From: Rubinisphaera italica | GTDB taxonomy: Bacteria; Planctomycetota; Planctomycetia; Planctomycetales; Planctomycetaceae | Length of the DNA stretch: 64,000 nucleotides | NCBI RefSeq assembly: GCF_007859715.1 | Contig: NZ_SJPG01000001.1 | Location: 992,001-1,056,000, forward strand | Direction of reading: 5' to 3' | In this document: in pieces, positions 10,745-20,238 of the stretch | How positions within the stretch are numbered: the first letter of the stretch is position 1 | How the letters are laid out: every line of letters begins with the position of its first letter | Translations under genes and position numbers: made by a program | The notes under the pieces: model-generated | Told to the model about the DNA's origin: nothing | Database searches by the model: none | What the model saw: only the letters and a program-made list of their open reading frames with translations

Positions 10745-10799
10745 GTCAGCGAAAAAACATTAATATCAAAAAATTGAAATACGAAAGAGAAGTGTCTCG

Positions 10800-12104
10800 A
10801 TGAGCCAATCCATATTTTTCAATTTGGGACGTTCAATAAATCGCCGAACCATCCTTCGTGGGGCAGGCGTTTCGATGGCTTTGCCCTGGCTGACAGCGAT
10901 GGAACGGGCCTGCGCGAGCACTCCTGCTCCGAAGCAACCCAAACGATTCGTCGCGATGACACTTGGCCTCGGCCTCATCGGCGATAATCTGAATCCTCAG
11001 CAGGCAGGCAGCGATTATGAATTGAGTCCTTATCTGCAGGAAGTGGCTGGTCTGAAGGATCGGTTCACAGTTATCTCAGGAACTTCGCATCCAGAAGTCG
11101 GCGGTGGACACCGGGCAGAAGCCAGTATTCTGACAGCCAATCCAGCCGGGGCTTCGGGGAAAGCTCGAAATACGATCTCACTCGACCAGTACATGGCTAA
11201 GTATCTGGGTGCAGAAACGCGATATCCCTCATTGGTTCTCAGTAGTAGCGGAAGTGACAGCCCTTCCTATACGGAAAGTGGTGCAATGATTCCAGCTGAG
11301 GATTCCCCCTCTAAACTGTTCCGCCAACTCTTTATTAACGACTCCGCAACCGACCGCAAGCAACAGGCCGAGCGGGCGATTCAAGGCCAGAGCATTATGG
11401 ATCTGGTCGCAGAAGATACTAAGCGATTGAGCAGAAAACTTGGGTCAGGCGACAAGCAAAGGCTCGATTCCTACCTGACCAGTGTGCGTGACCTCGAAAA
11501 TCGTCTGGCTGAATCGGAAGCCTGGGCGAATCGTCCGAAACCGCATGTCGACATGCCGATTCCTAAAGATATCGGTGACCGAAACGATTTCATCGGTCGT
11601 CAACGTTTGATGAACGATATGATTCGTCTCGCGTTTCAAACCGATTCGACTCGCTTTGTTACTTACCATTTGGGAGGTTCGGGGGGCGTGGTGCCATTGC
11701 CGGGCGTGACGGAAGGCTATCACGGCTTAAGCCATCACGGTCTCGACGAAGAGAAACTCGATCAGCTGGCGATTGTTGAGAAAGGAATTATTTCCGCCTG
11801 GGGACAATTCCTGGGTGAATTGAACGGAATTGAAGAACAGGGACGTCCGCTACTTGATCAGACCACCGTCTTCCTGACGAGTAACCTGGGGAACTCTTCG
11901 AATCACAGTAACAAAAACATGCCGGTTCTTCTGGCTGGGGGAGACTTCAAGCACGGACAGCATCTCGCATTCGATCAGAAGAAAAATTATCCGTTGCCGA
12001 ATCTTTACGTCAGTATTCTGCAGCAACTGGGAATGCCAGTTGGTGAATTTTTCTCCAGCACAGGCACGATGAAAGATCTCGATTGGAAGCAGTCTAGTGT
12101 TTAA
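10800..12104 (+). CDS. DUF1552 domain protein with Tat-like signal
   Basis: A 434-residue protein beginning '[21 protein letters not shown]' (split here: twin Arg at residues 17-18) followed by '[12 protein letters not shown]', which resembles a Tat-type signal. The body shows the DUF1552 pattern: '[12 protein letters not shown]', '[24 protein letters not shown]', '[11 protein letters not shown]', '[12 protein letters not shown]' and '[11 protein letters not shown]', recalling the sulfatase/DUF1501 alkaline-phosphatase-like fold. It follows the DUF1592 gene on the same strand at 175 bp, the standard planctomycete pairing; the two products probably act together in the envelope. The reaction is unknown. 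An intrinsic terminator follows 45 nt after the stop. Confidence 0.92.
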   Translation: MSQSIFFNLGRSINRRTILRGAGVSMALPWLTAMERACASTPAPKQPKRFVAMTLGLGLIGDNLNPQQAGSDYELSPYLQEVAGLKDRFTVISGTSHPEVGGGHRAEASILTANPAGASGKARNTISLDQYMAKYLGAETRYPSLVLSSSGSDSPSYTESGAMIPAEDSPSKLFRQLFINDSATDRKQQAERAIQGQSIMDLVAEDTKRLSRKLGSGDKQRLDSYLTSVRDLENRLAESEAWANRPKPHVDMPIPKDIGDRNDFIGRQRLMNDMIRLAFQTDSTRFVTYHLGGSGGVVPLPGVTEGYHGLSHHGLDEEKLDQLAIVEKGIISAWGQFLGELNGIEEQGRPLLDQTTVFLTSNLGNSSNHSNKNMPVLLAGGDFKHGQHLAFDQKKNYPLPNLYVSILQQLGMPVGEFFSSTGTMKDLDWKQSSV

Positions 12105-12148
12105 TCAGGCGGCTGTCTGACCATAAACCATTTCACTATAATCAGTTA

Positions 12149-12186
12149 ATGCCCGACCGTGGATTTCCACGATTGGGCATTTTTTC
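12149..12186 (+). terminator. Intrinsic terminator after the DUF1552 gene
   Basis: AATGCCCGACCGTGG pairs with CCACGATTGGGCATT (two internal non-Watson-Crick positions) around a 4-nt loop, followed by TTTTTC. The remaining 260 bp up to the transketolase start hold no gene; this interval probably contains the transketolase promoter, but no clear hexamers stand out. Confidence 0.8.
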
Positions 12187-12447
12187 TTAGAGGAGCCATT
12201 TTCGATCTTCATAATTGCCAGTAACTGGTCTCCCATCGCTTTGCGTTCGTCGGTTTATGTCTGTATAACTTGGGCTGAGAATTACAGGCATTTGTGGTAA
12301 AAGTCCTGCCGGATGCAATCTCCAGTATCCGAACCGCGCTCACGGACAGACCACTAATATGTCTCAGGCTGGTGAATTGAGTTGAACTCAGTTCTTATAC
12401 GATTTGAATTTAAGATTACAGTGATTCCACCTCGAAAAGGTTCCACC

Positions 12448-14370
12448 ATGAGTTCTGCAGAGAGTTTTCCAATTGATTTCAGCGAATTTCAACCCCTTCC
12501 GCTCGATCCTGGCGCGACCGAACTGACTGCAGATCAAAAGAAAACTCTGGAAGCGAATATCAAATTTTGTCGGGATGTGATCGTATTTTTCACCGCTATT
12601 GCCGATGCCAAAGGCCTGGGTGGTCACACAGGTGGCCCTTACGATACCGTTCCAGAAGTGATGATTGCCTACAGCTTCATGCTTCACTCTCAGGAATCTG
12701 GTAAGGACAATGTGCTGCCGATCTTCTTTGACGAAGCGGGTCACCGTGTTGCGACTCAATATCTGATGGCGGTTATCGAAGGAAATCTTCCTGTCGAAAA
12801 ACTGCTGCACTATCGCGAATACAACGAGCATCTGCCAGGTCATCCAGAACGCGATTTTACTCCTGGTGTGAAATTTTCCTCAGGACGTTTGGGACACATG
12901 TGGCCGTACGTTAACGGTGTTGCTCTGGCGAATCCAGATAAAAAAGTCTTCATGTTTGGGTCGGATGGTTCCCAGATGGAAGGCAATGATGCCGAGGCTG
13001 CACGACTGGCCGTGGCTCAGAAAATCGATCTGAAACTGATCATCGATGACAATGATGTGACCATTGCCGGGTTCCCTTCCGATTATCTTCCGGGATTTGA
13101 TGTCGGACGCACTCTCGAAGGGCACGGCATCCCGACCAATACTGGGCAAGGCGAAAATCTGGATGAGTTGTACGCTCGCATGTGCGGTGCCTTCAATTCC
13201 AATGGGCCGATGGCACTGATTAACAAGCGTAAAATGTGTCCCGGCATCGAAGGTCTCGAAGGTTCGAATCATGGTCATGATGTCATTAAGACCTCTCTGG
13301 CGATTGAGCATTTGAACAAGCAGGGACGGCCGGAAGCGGCCAAATATCTGGAAAATGTCGAGAAACTTCCCGGCGGACCTGATTATCAGGGTTCACGCGG
13401 GGCTGGTAAAAATCGCAGTTTGTTCGGGAAATTCATGAACGAAATTCTCGACGGCATGTCCGAAAAAGATCGTATCGCCAGTGTTCGCGTGTTTGACTGC
13501 GATCTCGAAGGGTCCTGTGGTCTGGATTCCATCCGTAAAGAGCATCCCGAAGTGTTCGTGCGTGGCGGAATTATGGAGCGTGGTAACTACTCAGCCGCGG
13601 CTGGATTCGGATACGAAAAAGGCAAGCAGGGGATTTACGCGACATTCTCTGCATTTCTGGAGATGATTGTTTCTGAAATCACGATGGCTCGACTGAACAA
13701 GTCGAACGTGTTGGCTCATTTCTCGCACTCAGGTTGTGACGATATGGCCGATAACACCTGTCACTTCGGAATCAACAGTTTCTTTGCTCACAACGGCTTG
13801 CCCGATGATGGTCACGATAATACACGTCTGTATTTCCCAGCCGACCAGCATCAGTTCAAAGCCTGCCTGAACAAGATTTATCACGATCCCGGTTTGCGAT
13901 TCCTCTTCTCGACTCGCTCAGCTGTTCCCGATCTGCTCGACGATAACGGCCATGCGATTTATGGCGAGAACTACACGTTCACTCCTGGGAGAGACGAAGT
14001 GATCCGGGAAGGTTCTGCTGGATATATTGTCAGCTTCGGAGAAACGGTATACCGTGCTCTCGATGCGGTTATCACCCTCAAAGCGGATGGCTTGGATGTT
14101 GGTCTGATCAATAAACCAACTTTGAACGTGTTTGATCCGGAAATGATGAAGAAACTCGCCTCCGCGAAATTCGTGCTGGTCGCCGAAGGATTCAATGTGA
14201 ACACCGGACTTGGCTGCCGATTTGGATCGGAACTTCTCAAATACGGTTTCCAGGGCAAATACAACAACATCGGCACAAATAAAGAAGGTTCCGGCGGTTT
14301 GTGGCAGCAGATGGGCTATCAGGGACTCGATCCTCAGGGGATTGCCCAGTCGGTTCGAAAATTGGTGTGA
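12448..14370 (+). CDS. Transketolase-family protein
   Basis: A ThDP-dependent protein of 640 residues. The ATG at 12448 is preferred over an upstream in-frame TTG (12382) because AAAAGG lies 7 nt ahead of it. Transketolase landmarks: 'LGGHTGGP' near residue 45, 'EAGHR', 'LPGHPE' (about 130), the ThDP-binding region 'GSDGSQMEG' (about 171) followed by 'DDND', the catalytic Glu in 'IMERGNYS' (about 377) and a C-terminal Rossmann-like domain. The canonical GDG is SDG here, and the 'HDS-GxGEDGPTHQP' segment is replaced by 'SHSGCDDMADNTCH', so substrate specificity may differ from the pentose-phosphate enzyme. It stands alone, with an inverted repeat right after the stop codon. Confidence 0.85.
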   Translation: MSSAESFPIDFSEFQPLPLDPGATELTADQKKTLEANIKFCRDVIVFFTAIADAKGLGGHTGGPYDTVPEVMIAYSFMLHSQESGKDNVLPIFFDEAGHRVATQYLMAVIEGNLPVEKLLHYREYNEHLPGHPERDFTPGVKFSSGRLGHMWPYVNGVALANPDKKVFMFGSDGSQMEGNDAEAARLAVAQKIDLKLIIDDNDVTIAGFPSDYLPGFDVGRTLEGHGIPTNTGQGENLDELYARMCGAFNSNGPMALINKRKMCPGIEGLEGSNHGHDVIKTSLAIEHLNKQGRPEAAKYLENVEKLPGGPDYQGSRGAGKNRSLFGKFMNEILDGMSEKDRIASVRVFDCDLEGSCGLDSIRKEHPEVFVRGGIMERGNYSAAAGFGYEKGKQGIYATFSAFLEMIVSEITMARLNKSNVLAHFSHSGCDDMADNTCHFGINSFFAHNGLPDDGHDNTRLYFPADQHQFKACLNKIYHDPGLRFLFSTRSAVPDLLDDNGHAIYGENYTFTPGRDEVIREGSAGYIVSFGETVYRALDAVITLKADGLDVGLINKPTLNVFDPEMMKKLASAKFVLVAEGFNVNTGLGCRFGSELLKYGFQGKYNNIGTNKEGSGGLWQQMGYQGLDPQGIAQSVRKLV

Positions 14371-14389
14371 GTGAATTAATTGAGAATTT

Positions 14390-14460
14390 ACAAGCACGAA
14401 GCGCAAGCAAGTATATTAATGAATGCTGATTTCACACACTCGCTTGCGCTTCGTGCTTGT
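14390..14460. repeat. Inverted repeat of the CAAGCACGAAGCGCAAGC family
   Basis: ACAAGCACGAAGCGCAAGC (14390-14408) pairs with GCTTGCGCTTCGTGCTTGT (14442-14460) across a 33-nt spacer. The same arm sequence recurs at 48370-48391 (single arm) and 51165-51231 (pair). Position 20 nt after the transketolase stop suggests it can act as a transcription end hairpin, but there is no T-run. Confidence 0.75.
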
Positions 14461-14588
14461 ATTGTGAAATTCTCTTGAGAAATCTGATTTTTCCATTCAA
14501 GCATTACTGGATTTTGACGTATAGCTGGTAAACGAAATTCGACAAGACAACTTTGAAAAAGCGACCTGCGGAAAGTAATGACTCTGCG

Positions 14589-16874
14589 ATGAATTTAAAA
14601 TTGGGCAAAACCAGGCTGCATGCCCCGCATTCATTGTTGTACCGCATGAAGGCTGGCAAGTTGGTACTGGGTATTTTTCTGGCAATCTGTTCATCGTTCA
14701 CTCCAATCGCCTATGCTGCAGAACAGGCTGGCGTTCAAATCGATATCGGGTTGCAGAATACCTACAAAATTGGCTGCTGGACTCAAGCAACGGTTCAGGC
14801 AAAGCTCGAAGCGAATCGCAATTATCGCACGGAAATTCGCGTGCTTGATGCTGATGGAAACTATGCGGGGTATTCCAGTCCAGTCACATCGGCCTCTGCA
14901 GTCGGAGACTATGTTGGTCACGTCGATGTGATTGTGAATCGCATCCAAAGTGATTTTCGGATTCTGATTTTCGAAGCGACTGCTTCCACCTCTGAAAAAC
15001 TGATCTTTGATCAAATACAGCCTGCCGGAACGGTGACCGAACTGACACAGCATCAGCCCTGGCTGGTGACGATTGGTCGAGTTGAGGGAATCGAGGCGAC
15101 TGCTGAGTTTGTCAAAGAGCTGCAAATTACGACGTTATCATCAATTGAAGAGTTGCCGCAGAATCCACTGGCGATGGCTGGTATTGATGTTGTGCTTTTT
15201 GGTCACTCGAACGAATCGATGGAGTCGATTTCGCAGATCATTTCCTGGGTTCAAGTGGGAGGCAAACTGGTTATTTTTCCGGATCAGGAAGCCGAGAAAT
15301 TTCTGGAGAGTTCTCTGGCGTCGAATCTTCCGATCAACTTTGAGCGGACCGCTCAGGTGCGGGACTTGAGTCGTGTGGAAAGTTTTGTGGGAGAAGCGAG
15401 CAGGCTCCGGACACGTAATCCGTTGACAATCCCTCGCATTGTCTCCGTTAATGGAACAACTCTGGTTGGTGGTTTGACAGGACCTCTGGTCATTAAGTCG
15501 CCCTGGGGAATGGGGGAACTGACATTTTGTGCCTTGAGTCTCAATGAAGATACATTTCAGAACTGGGAAGCTCTGCCGCAACTGTATCGAATCCTGGCAG
15601 ATCTGCCGGGGCTGAATGAATCGCGTAATGATTCGTCATCAAATTTGCTGACTCAAACCGGTTTAAGCGATTTCAAAACGCAATGGGATGCCGGGTTATC
15701 GGATTTTGGATTACTCGCCCCGAATGTCTGGATCCCTCTGAGCTTGCTGCTGGCAACCGCATTTATTGTCGGGCCGATTGATTATTTTCTGGTGCGTCAT
15801 ATTCTGAAAAAGCCGTGGCTGACCTGGTGCACATTTCCGACTCTGGTGGTTATTTCGGTCATCTGGGGCTTGCGATCGACAGATCGTCAGGCGGTCAATG
15901 CGGCTTCTGCAGCGGAAGAGAAGCCGGGGGCAATCCGATATAATCAGGCGCTCGTCGTCGATTATGCAGAGACTACTCGTTCTGAAAGGCACCGTCAGTT
16001 CACAAAAATGCTCATTCCTGAAACCGGACGATATGACATTTCTGTGAAATCCGAGTTGCCTTTTCCCATGCCTGATCATGTGGAACTGACAACGACATCC
16101 TCGGTTCCAGAAGCGACTTATCGGGGCTATTACCGCAATGCGAGTGCTCATCTTGATCAGACCTCCTATCAAATCCAACCGCAGCTCGGAAAGGTACTTC
16201 GTGCTCCTGCTCACGAGCAATCGACGCTCCTTCTGGAAGCTGCCGGGATGTCTCTGATTGATCCTGATCATGATGAACTGGAGACATCGTTTGCAGTCAC
16301 CAGTCAATTGAGTAGCAATTCCAGTATGCAGGTCAAAGGGACCATTGAGCACGCTTTGTCTGGAGAATTAACGGACTGGTTTCTGGCCTATGACAAGTTG
16401 ATTTATTTTGTCGATGAGGATCATGAGCAAGCATCGCTGGCACCGGGTGAAGTATTGGAGTTTCCAAGTCGATCGATTCGTCAACGGGAACTTTCTGCTC
16501 AATTAACCGGCACAACACAGTCACTGGTCAAACGAAAAACAGGCGTTGGTGAGAAGCTGATGATCAGGCGAGTCGATTACGATCTTTTTTCGCCTGACCT
16601 GGATTACATTTTGACCATCATGACCTTTCACGATTTGGTCGGTGGCAAAGATTATACGAAATTAACGAATATTGAATTCAGCAACTGGGATTTGTCTCCC
16701 TTACTCGCACTCGATCAGGCAGTCTTGATTGGCCGTGTTGAAACGGAAGAACCAGCACCAGTCGTCAAGGATGAAACAGTTTCTGCAAATAAAACAGTCA
16801 CATTTGTGCGACTGATTATGCCGGTCGATCGCAATCGAAGCGAGATTCAACGATTACCGCAATACGATAAATAA
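14589..16874 (+). CDS. Membrane-anchored protein of unknown function with paired TM helices
   Basis: I do not recognise a named family. The frame opens at a TTG (14553), but ATG 14589 (761 residues) or ATG 14646 is more likely; from 14646 the protein begins directly with a signal peptide ('MKAGKLVLGIFLA', cleavage near 'AYAA'). A beta-rich domain of about 330 residues follows, then two TM helices (about 380-402 'VWIPLSLLLATAFIVGPIDY' and 413-430) joined by 'FLVRHILKKPWLTW', a layout seen in uncharacterised planctomycete/actinobacterial proteins encoded next to ABC ATPases. The rest (about 330 residues) is extracytoplasmic and lacks recognisable catalytic motifs. The ABC ATPase starts 50 nt downstream, so the two probably form one unit. 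Confidence 0.7.
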   Translation: MNLKLGKTRLHAPHSLLYRMKAGKLVLGIFLAICSSFTPIAYAAEQAGVQIDIGLQNTYKIGCWTQATVQAKLEANRNYRTEIRVLDADGNYAGYSSPVTSASAVGDYVGHVDVIVNRIQSDFRILIFEATASTSEKLIFDQIQPAGTVTELTQHQPWLVTIGRVEGIEATAEFVKELQITTLSSIEELPQNPLAMAGIDVVLFGHSNESMESISQIISWVQVGGKLVIFPDQEAEKFLESSLASNLPINFERTAQVRDLSRVESFVGEASRLRTRNPLTIPRIVSVNGTTLVGGLTGPLVIKSPWGMGELTFCALSLNEDTFQNWEALPQLYRILADLPGLNESRNDSSSNLLTQTGLSDFKTQWDAGLSDFGLLAPNVWIPLSLLLATAFIVGPIDYFLVRHILKKPWLTWCTFPTLVVISVIWGLRSTDRQAVNAASAAEEKPGAIRYNQALVVDYAETTRSERHRQFTKMLIPETGRYDISVKSELPFPMPDHVELTTTSSVPEATYRGYYRNASAHLDQTSYQIQPQLGKVLRAPAHEQSTLLLEAAGMSLIDPDHDELETSFAVTSQLSSNSSMQVKGTIEHALSGELTDWFLAYDKLIYFVDEDHEQASLAPGEVLEFPSRSIRQRELSAQLTGTTQSLVKRKTGVGEKLMIRRVDYDLFSPDLDYILTIMTFHDLVGGKDYTKLTNIEFSNWDLSPLLALDQAVLIGRVETEEPAPVVKDETVSANKTVTFVRLIMPVDRNRSEIQRLPQYDK

Positions 16875-16924
16875 GCATCTTAGTAAATTAGGAACTCGAA
16901 AGAGTTCTGACTGGATAGACCGCT

Positions 16925-17851
16925 GTGATTGAAACGATCAAATTGACGAAGAAATACGGCGATTTGATCGCCGTGAATGAGATCAGCCTGAAATTGGTTG
17001 AGGGTGATGTATTCGGGTTCATCGGACCGAATGGTTCCGGGAAAACGACCACAATGCGTATGATCGCCACTCTGCTCAATCCCGACTACGGCGAAGCGTA
17101 TGTGTGTGGTCAGTCGATTTATACGCATACCGAAGAAATTCGTCGCCTTGTCGGATTCATGCCGGACTTCTTCGGCGTGTATGACGATATGACGGTTCTC
17201 GAATACCTTGAGTTTTTCGCAGCTACTTATCGCATCAATGGGCCGAGCCGACGCAAAATTTGTGAGGAAAAACTCGAACTGGTCGACATGTCCTTCAAAC
17301 GGGATGCGATGGTCAGTCAGCTCTCCAGAGGTCAGACACAGCGAATCGGACTGGCGCGAGTGATGTTGCACGATCCTCAGGTTCTACTGCTTGATGAACC
17401 GGCCAGTGGTCTGGATCCGCGTGCTCGTATTGAAATCCGGAACCTGCTGCGACGTCTCGGAGCGATGAATAAAACGGTGATCGTTTCCAGTCATATTTTG
17501 CCGGAACTGGCAGATGTTTGTACGCGAGTTGGTATGATTGAGAAAGGTGAGTTGATTATCGACGGTTACGTCGGTGAAGTGATGAAAAAGGCTCGGCAGG
17601 CGATTGTATTGCACATTCGCGTCACGGAAAATGCAGAAAAGGCTGCTCAGTTGCTTGAGCAGTGCGATGAAGTTGGTCATGTCTCGATGCAGGGAGATAT
17701 GATTCTGGCCAAATTGCATCCAGGCACAATGGATTATTCCAACCTGCCGATGGCGTTATTTGAAGCGGGCTATCGATTAACATTGTTTCGTGAAGAAGAA
17801 GTCAATCTCGAAACAGCCTTCATGGAATTGACGAAAGGGAAGCAACAGTAA
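16925..17851 (+). CDS. ABC transporter ATP-binding protein
   Basis: A 308-residue ATPase starting at GTG. Walker A 'GPNGSGKTTT' (about 35-44), signature 'LSRGQTQR' (about 133, Arg in place of the second Gly), Walker B 'VLLLDEPASGLDPRAR' (about 153) and H-loop 'SSHIL' (about 189) are intact, so it should hydrolyse ATP. The C-terminal 90 residues form the extension typical of CcmA/NatA-type exporters. No permease with multiple TM helices is adjacent; the only membrane partner nearby is the 761-residue protein 50 nt upstream. Substrate unknown. The SDR gene starts 16 nt after its stop, so the three genes are likely co-transcribed. Confidence 0.9.
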   Translation: MIETIKLTKKYGDLIAVNEISLKLVEGDVFGFIGPNGSGKTTTMRMIATLLNPDYGEAYVCGQSIYTHTEEIRRLVGFMPDFFGVYDDMTVLEYLEFFAATYRINGPSRRKICEEKLELVDMSFKRDAMVSQLSRGQTQRIGLARVMLHDPQVLLLDEPASGLDPRARIEIRNLLRRLGAMNKTVIVSSHILPELADVCTRVGMIEKGELIIDGYVGEVMKKARQAIVLHIRVTENAEKAAQLLEQCDEVGHVSMQGDMILAKLHPGTMDYSNLPMALFEAGYRLTLFREEEVNLETAFMELTKGKQQ

Positions 17852-17867
17852 TTGTTGCTCGCAGATC

Positions 17868-18698
17868 ATGGCGTTTGAATTGAATAATCGCTGGGCATTG
17901 GTGACGGGGGCTTCGAGTGGAATCGGAGCAGAGTTTGCCCGTCAACTGGCTGCCTGTGGCACTCATCTGGTGATGACTGCTCGCCGGGTCGAGTTACTGA
18001 ATGAACTGGCTGCAGAGCTTCAAACAAAACACAACATTCAAACACGGGTTATTCCAGCCGACTTAAGTCAGGCTGACGAAATTGATCAACTGCTCGAAAA
18101 GATCCATTCCGAAAATCTTCAGGTCGATCTGGTCATCAATAATGCTGGTTTCGGGAGTGTGACAAATCCTGAAATGGCCGATCAGGAGCATCTGTTGAAG
18201 ATGGTCGATGTGAATGTGCGAGCAGTCACGCAAATTTCCTATGCGTTTCTCACGGAAATGCTGGAACGGAATAGCGGAACCATTCTGAATGTCTCGTCCG
18301 TGGTGGGCTTTCAACCAGTGACTTACATGGGCGTTTATGCAGCTACTAAAGCGTTTGTCTTGAGTTTGAGCGAAGCGTTATCTGCGGAAATCGGATCGTC
18401 GAAGGTGCAGGTTATCACATTATGCCCGGCGACTACCCGTACGGATTTTTTCGATTCGGCCGGAGCAAAAGGCTGGCTGAATCGTTTTCCCGGCCTGACT
18501 CCCGAATACGTTGTGCGAAAAGCAATTCTGGCGATCCGCAAACAACAACGGCTTTGTGTGCCCGGTTGGAATTATCAGTTGATGACGTTCCTGCCGCGAA
18601 TCATGCCCCGTGGACTGAACCTGTTCATCTCGAAAATGCTATTCAAGCAGACCATTGTGGAAAAACAGCAGGGACAGCAAAACGTTGAAGGGCATTAA
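17868..18698 (+). CDS. Short-chain dehydrogenase/reductase (SDR)
   Basis: A 276-residue classical SDR: nucleotide-binding 'TGASSGIG' (about residues 13-20), 'NNAGFGS', catalytic Ser in 'NVSSVVGF', and 'YAATK' (Tyr157, Lys161). The Arg pair in 'TARRVE' after beta-2 suggests NADP(H) preference. It resembles the DltE/YqjQ-like ketoreductase group, with a C-terminal hydrophobic segment ('FLPRIMPRGLNLFISKML') that may associate with membrane or lipid substrates. It is 16 nt downstream of the ABC ATPase. Substrate unknown. It ends 7 bp before the convergent stop of the next gene. Confidence 0.9.
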   Translation: MAFELNNRWALVTGASSGIGAEFARQLAACGTHLVMTARRVELLNELAAELQTKHNIQTRVIPADLSQADEIDQLLEKIHSENLQVDLVINNAGFGSVTNPEMADQEHLLKMVDVNVRAVTQISYAFLTEMLERNSGTILNVSSVVGFQPVTYMGVYAATKAFVLSLSEALSAEIGSSKVQVITLCPATTRTDFFDSAGAKGWLNRFPGLTPEYVVRKAILAIRKQQRLCVPGWNYQLMTFLPRIMPRGLNLFISKMLFKQTIVEKQQGQQNVEGH

Positions 18699-18704
18699 GC
18701 GAGA

Positions 18705-19154
18705 TCAATCTCCCCCGCCGATGTCGAGCAGGTAAACATCCTGAACGAGTCGTTCCTCATTGATGTTGTGACTTCGAAGATGTTCACTCCAGTCGGCCAG
18801 CTCCTGTTTGAGTGCCAGGGCATGTTTCTGGAATGAGCGGGATGTGCTCAGGCGATCGCTGATTTCCTGCAACTGATCGCAGAGAGAGCGTTGTTCGTTT
18901 CTCAAATTCTGTACTTCGGAATCGGCTTCTGGTCGAACAAGCAGAACTTCCTGCATGTAGCCACCGTTGCAACGTAAGTCAAATTCTCTCGGAATCGTAC
19001 GCAGTAAGGCTTCAACGATTGCGGAAAGCCATTTGCGATTCTGCTCGTTCGATTCCTCATCGAGTACATCTCGCAAATCTCCCAGCAGGATATATTCCAG
19101 CTCGCTGAGTTGTTGAAGCGAGAGGTGATTAAAGGGGACTTCCGCTGGCTTCAT
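18705..19154 (-). CDS. Hypothetical protein with coiled-coil-like C-terminus
   Basis: A 149-residue protein I do not recognise. Start chosen at ATG 19154 because GAGGAG sits 8 nt upstream on the minus strand; an in-frame ATG at 19178 has no such site. The N-terminal half is helical and acidic ('LSELEYILLGDLRDVLDEESNE', read in parts, then 'WLSAIVEALLRTIP'); the second half ('NLRNEQRSLCDQLQEI', 'HALALKQELADWSEHL') has heptad-like leucine spacing suggestive of a coiled coil. No signal peptide or TM helix. Likely a cytoplasmic planctomycete-specific protein. It converges on the SDR gene. Confidence 0.6.
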   Translation of the reverse strand: MKPAEVPFNHLSLQQLSELEYILLGDLRDVLDEESNEQNRKWLSAIVEALLRTIPREFDLRCNGGYMQEVLLVRPEADSEVQNLRNEQRSLCDQLQEISDRLSTSRSFQKHALALKQELADWSEHLRSHNINEERLVQDVYLLDIGGGD

Positions 19155-19628
19155 AATAGGTCTCCTCACCTTGAACATGATCAGAATAGATACGATTCAT
19201 TCGAGCAACACGAAGGGAAAATGCATTTTGCTCAGAGATTTGGATTCTGTCAAAACAATTTTCAGAGGCTTTTTTAAATAGCAAATGCCGCAAAGGCTCC
19301 ATGTTCCCATGAACACATATTACCGACAATGTCTATTTTCCCAATTCTGCAGAGTTTTAGAATTATTCCTATTGATATGAGTCGGGTTGTTGTTAATCTG
19401 CAACGGATGTTTTGCATGTTGATTTTTTTCAACATGTCCAACTAATGGGATCCCACTGCAGAAGTGTGTGGTTTTTGCTGGCCAAAGTAGAAATCGCAAA
19501 AAGTCTGAGTTTTTTATTCTCTGATCAGGAATACAAAAAAATCAGCAAATTCCAGGCTCACTGGGCGAGACCGTTCGGTCTCATACACAAATTTAAAAAA
19601 TGTTTAAAAAATCTAAGGAACTCTAATT
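19155..19628. other. Intergenic region upstream of the Flp-like gene with two hairpins
   Basis: This AT-rich 474-bp stretch separates two divergent genes. It holds a hairpin at 19415-19436 (CATGTTGA/TCAACATG around a T-rich loop), a short palindrome TGGGATCCCA near 19446, and GAGACC-GTTC-GGTCTC at 19567-19582, which lies about 47 nt before the pilin start and so would be in its 5' leader. A 79-codon ORF across it has no supporting signals and I do not call it. Confidence 0.5.
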
Positions 19629-19958
19629 ATGCTACGCGCATTGTTGAATGACGAAAGCGGTTTCATTGTATCCGCTGAACTCGTACTGATCGCGACCATT
19701 CTGGTCATCGGACTGATTGTCGGCTTGAGCTCAATCCAACACGCTGTTGTCGCTGAATTGAACGACGTTGGCGATGCCATCGGTTCTGCTAACCAGTCAT
19801 ACTGGTACAGCGGATTCTCTGCTGAAAAAAGCTTCGGTCGTGGTCTGAAGGCTTATACACGCGGTTCTGCTTTCCAGGACACTATCGACGACTGTGACGA
19901 TGATCAGTGCGACATCGCTTGCGATGTTCCTGTCAACGAAGGTCCAAAGCGTCGCTAA
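19629..19958 (+). CDS. Flp-like/pilin-like small membrane protein
   Basis: A 109-residue protein. The N-terminus has a short polar leader ending 'NDESG', followed by 'FIVSAELVLIATILVIGLI' (hydrophobic stretch with a Glu at +6 from the Gly). This is the layout of class III (Flp/TadE-type) prepilins, cleaved by a TadV/PilD-type peptidase after Gly. Similar short proteins are frequent and often strongly expressed in planctomycetes. The C-terminal 40 residues are very acidic and contain three Cys ('DDCDDDQCDIAC'), unusual for Flp. AAGGA lies 10 nt before the ATG. It is monocistronic, closed by an intrinsic terminator; no tad genes are nearby. Confidence 0.7.
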   Translation: MLRALLNDESGFIVSAELVLIATILVIGLIVGLSSIQHAVVAELNDVGDAIGSANQSYWYSGFSAEKSFGRGLKAYTRGSAFQDTIDDCDDDQCDIACDVPVNEGPKRR

Positions 19959-20018
19959 GATCAACAGATGACTTGAAGCTTGAATCACCAGTTTCAAGTT
20001 GATGATGAAAATTAAAAG

Positions 20019-20053
20019 CCGGTAGATTACATTTGGTAATCTGCCGGTTTTTT
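20019..20053 (+). terminator. Intrinsic terminator after the Flp-like gene
   Basis: CCGGTAGATTAC pairs with GTAATCTGCCGG (one mismatch-type T:G position) around a 5-nt loop, followed by TTTTTTG. A textbook rho-independent terminator 60 nt after the stop codon. Confidence 0.88.
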
Positions 20054-20238
20054 GTGTTCTGGGGTCGGTAGACATATTTCGTATGATCACTAAATTCCTG
20101 CAAATTATTGCATTCGTTCTTCTGGAGAAAATCCTGCTCCATTGAATACAGAGTGACCGATAATCTTTGTGGTATTTGAATTCTCCCCTGCATTCAGTAC
20201 CAACAACATCGACAGACCCGCTGAGTTTAAGGTCAAAT

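Noticed and set aside
19412..19651. 79-codon ORF overlapping the pilin leader and start
   Set aside because: Runs through a hairpin and overlaps the better supported pilin start; no SD.
20083..20145. 20-codon hydrophobic ORF between the two terminators
   Set aside because: Too short and without SD; could be a leader peptide but nothing in the sequence supports it beyond hydrophobicity.
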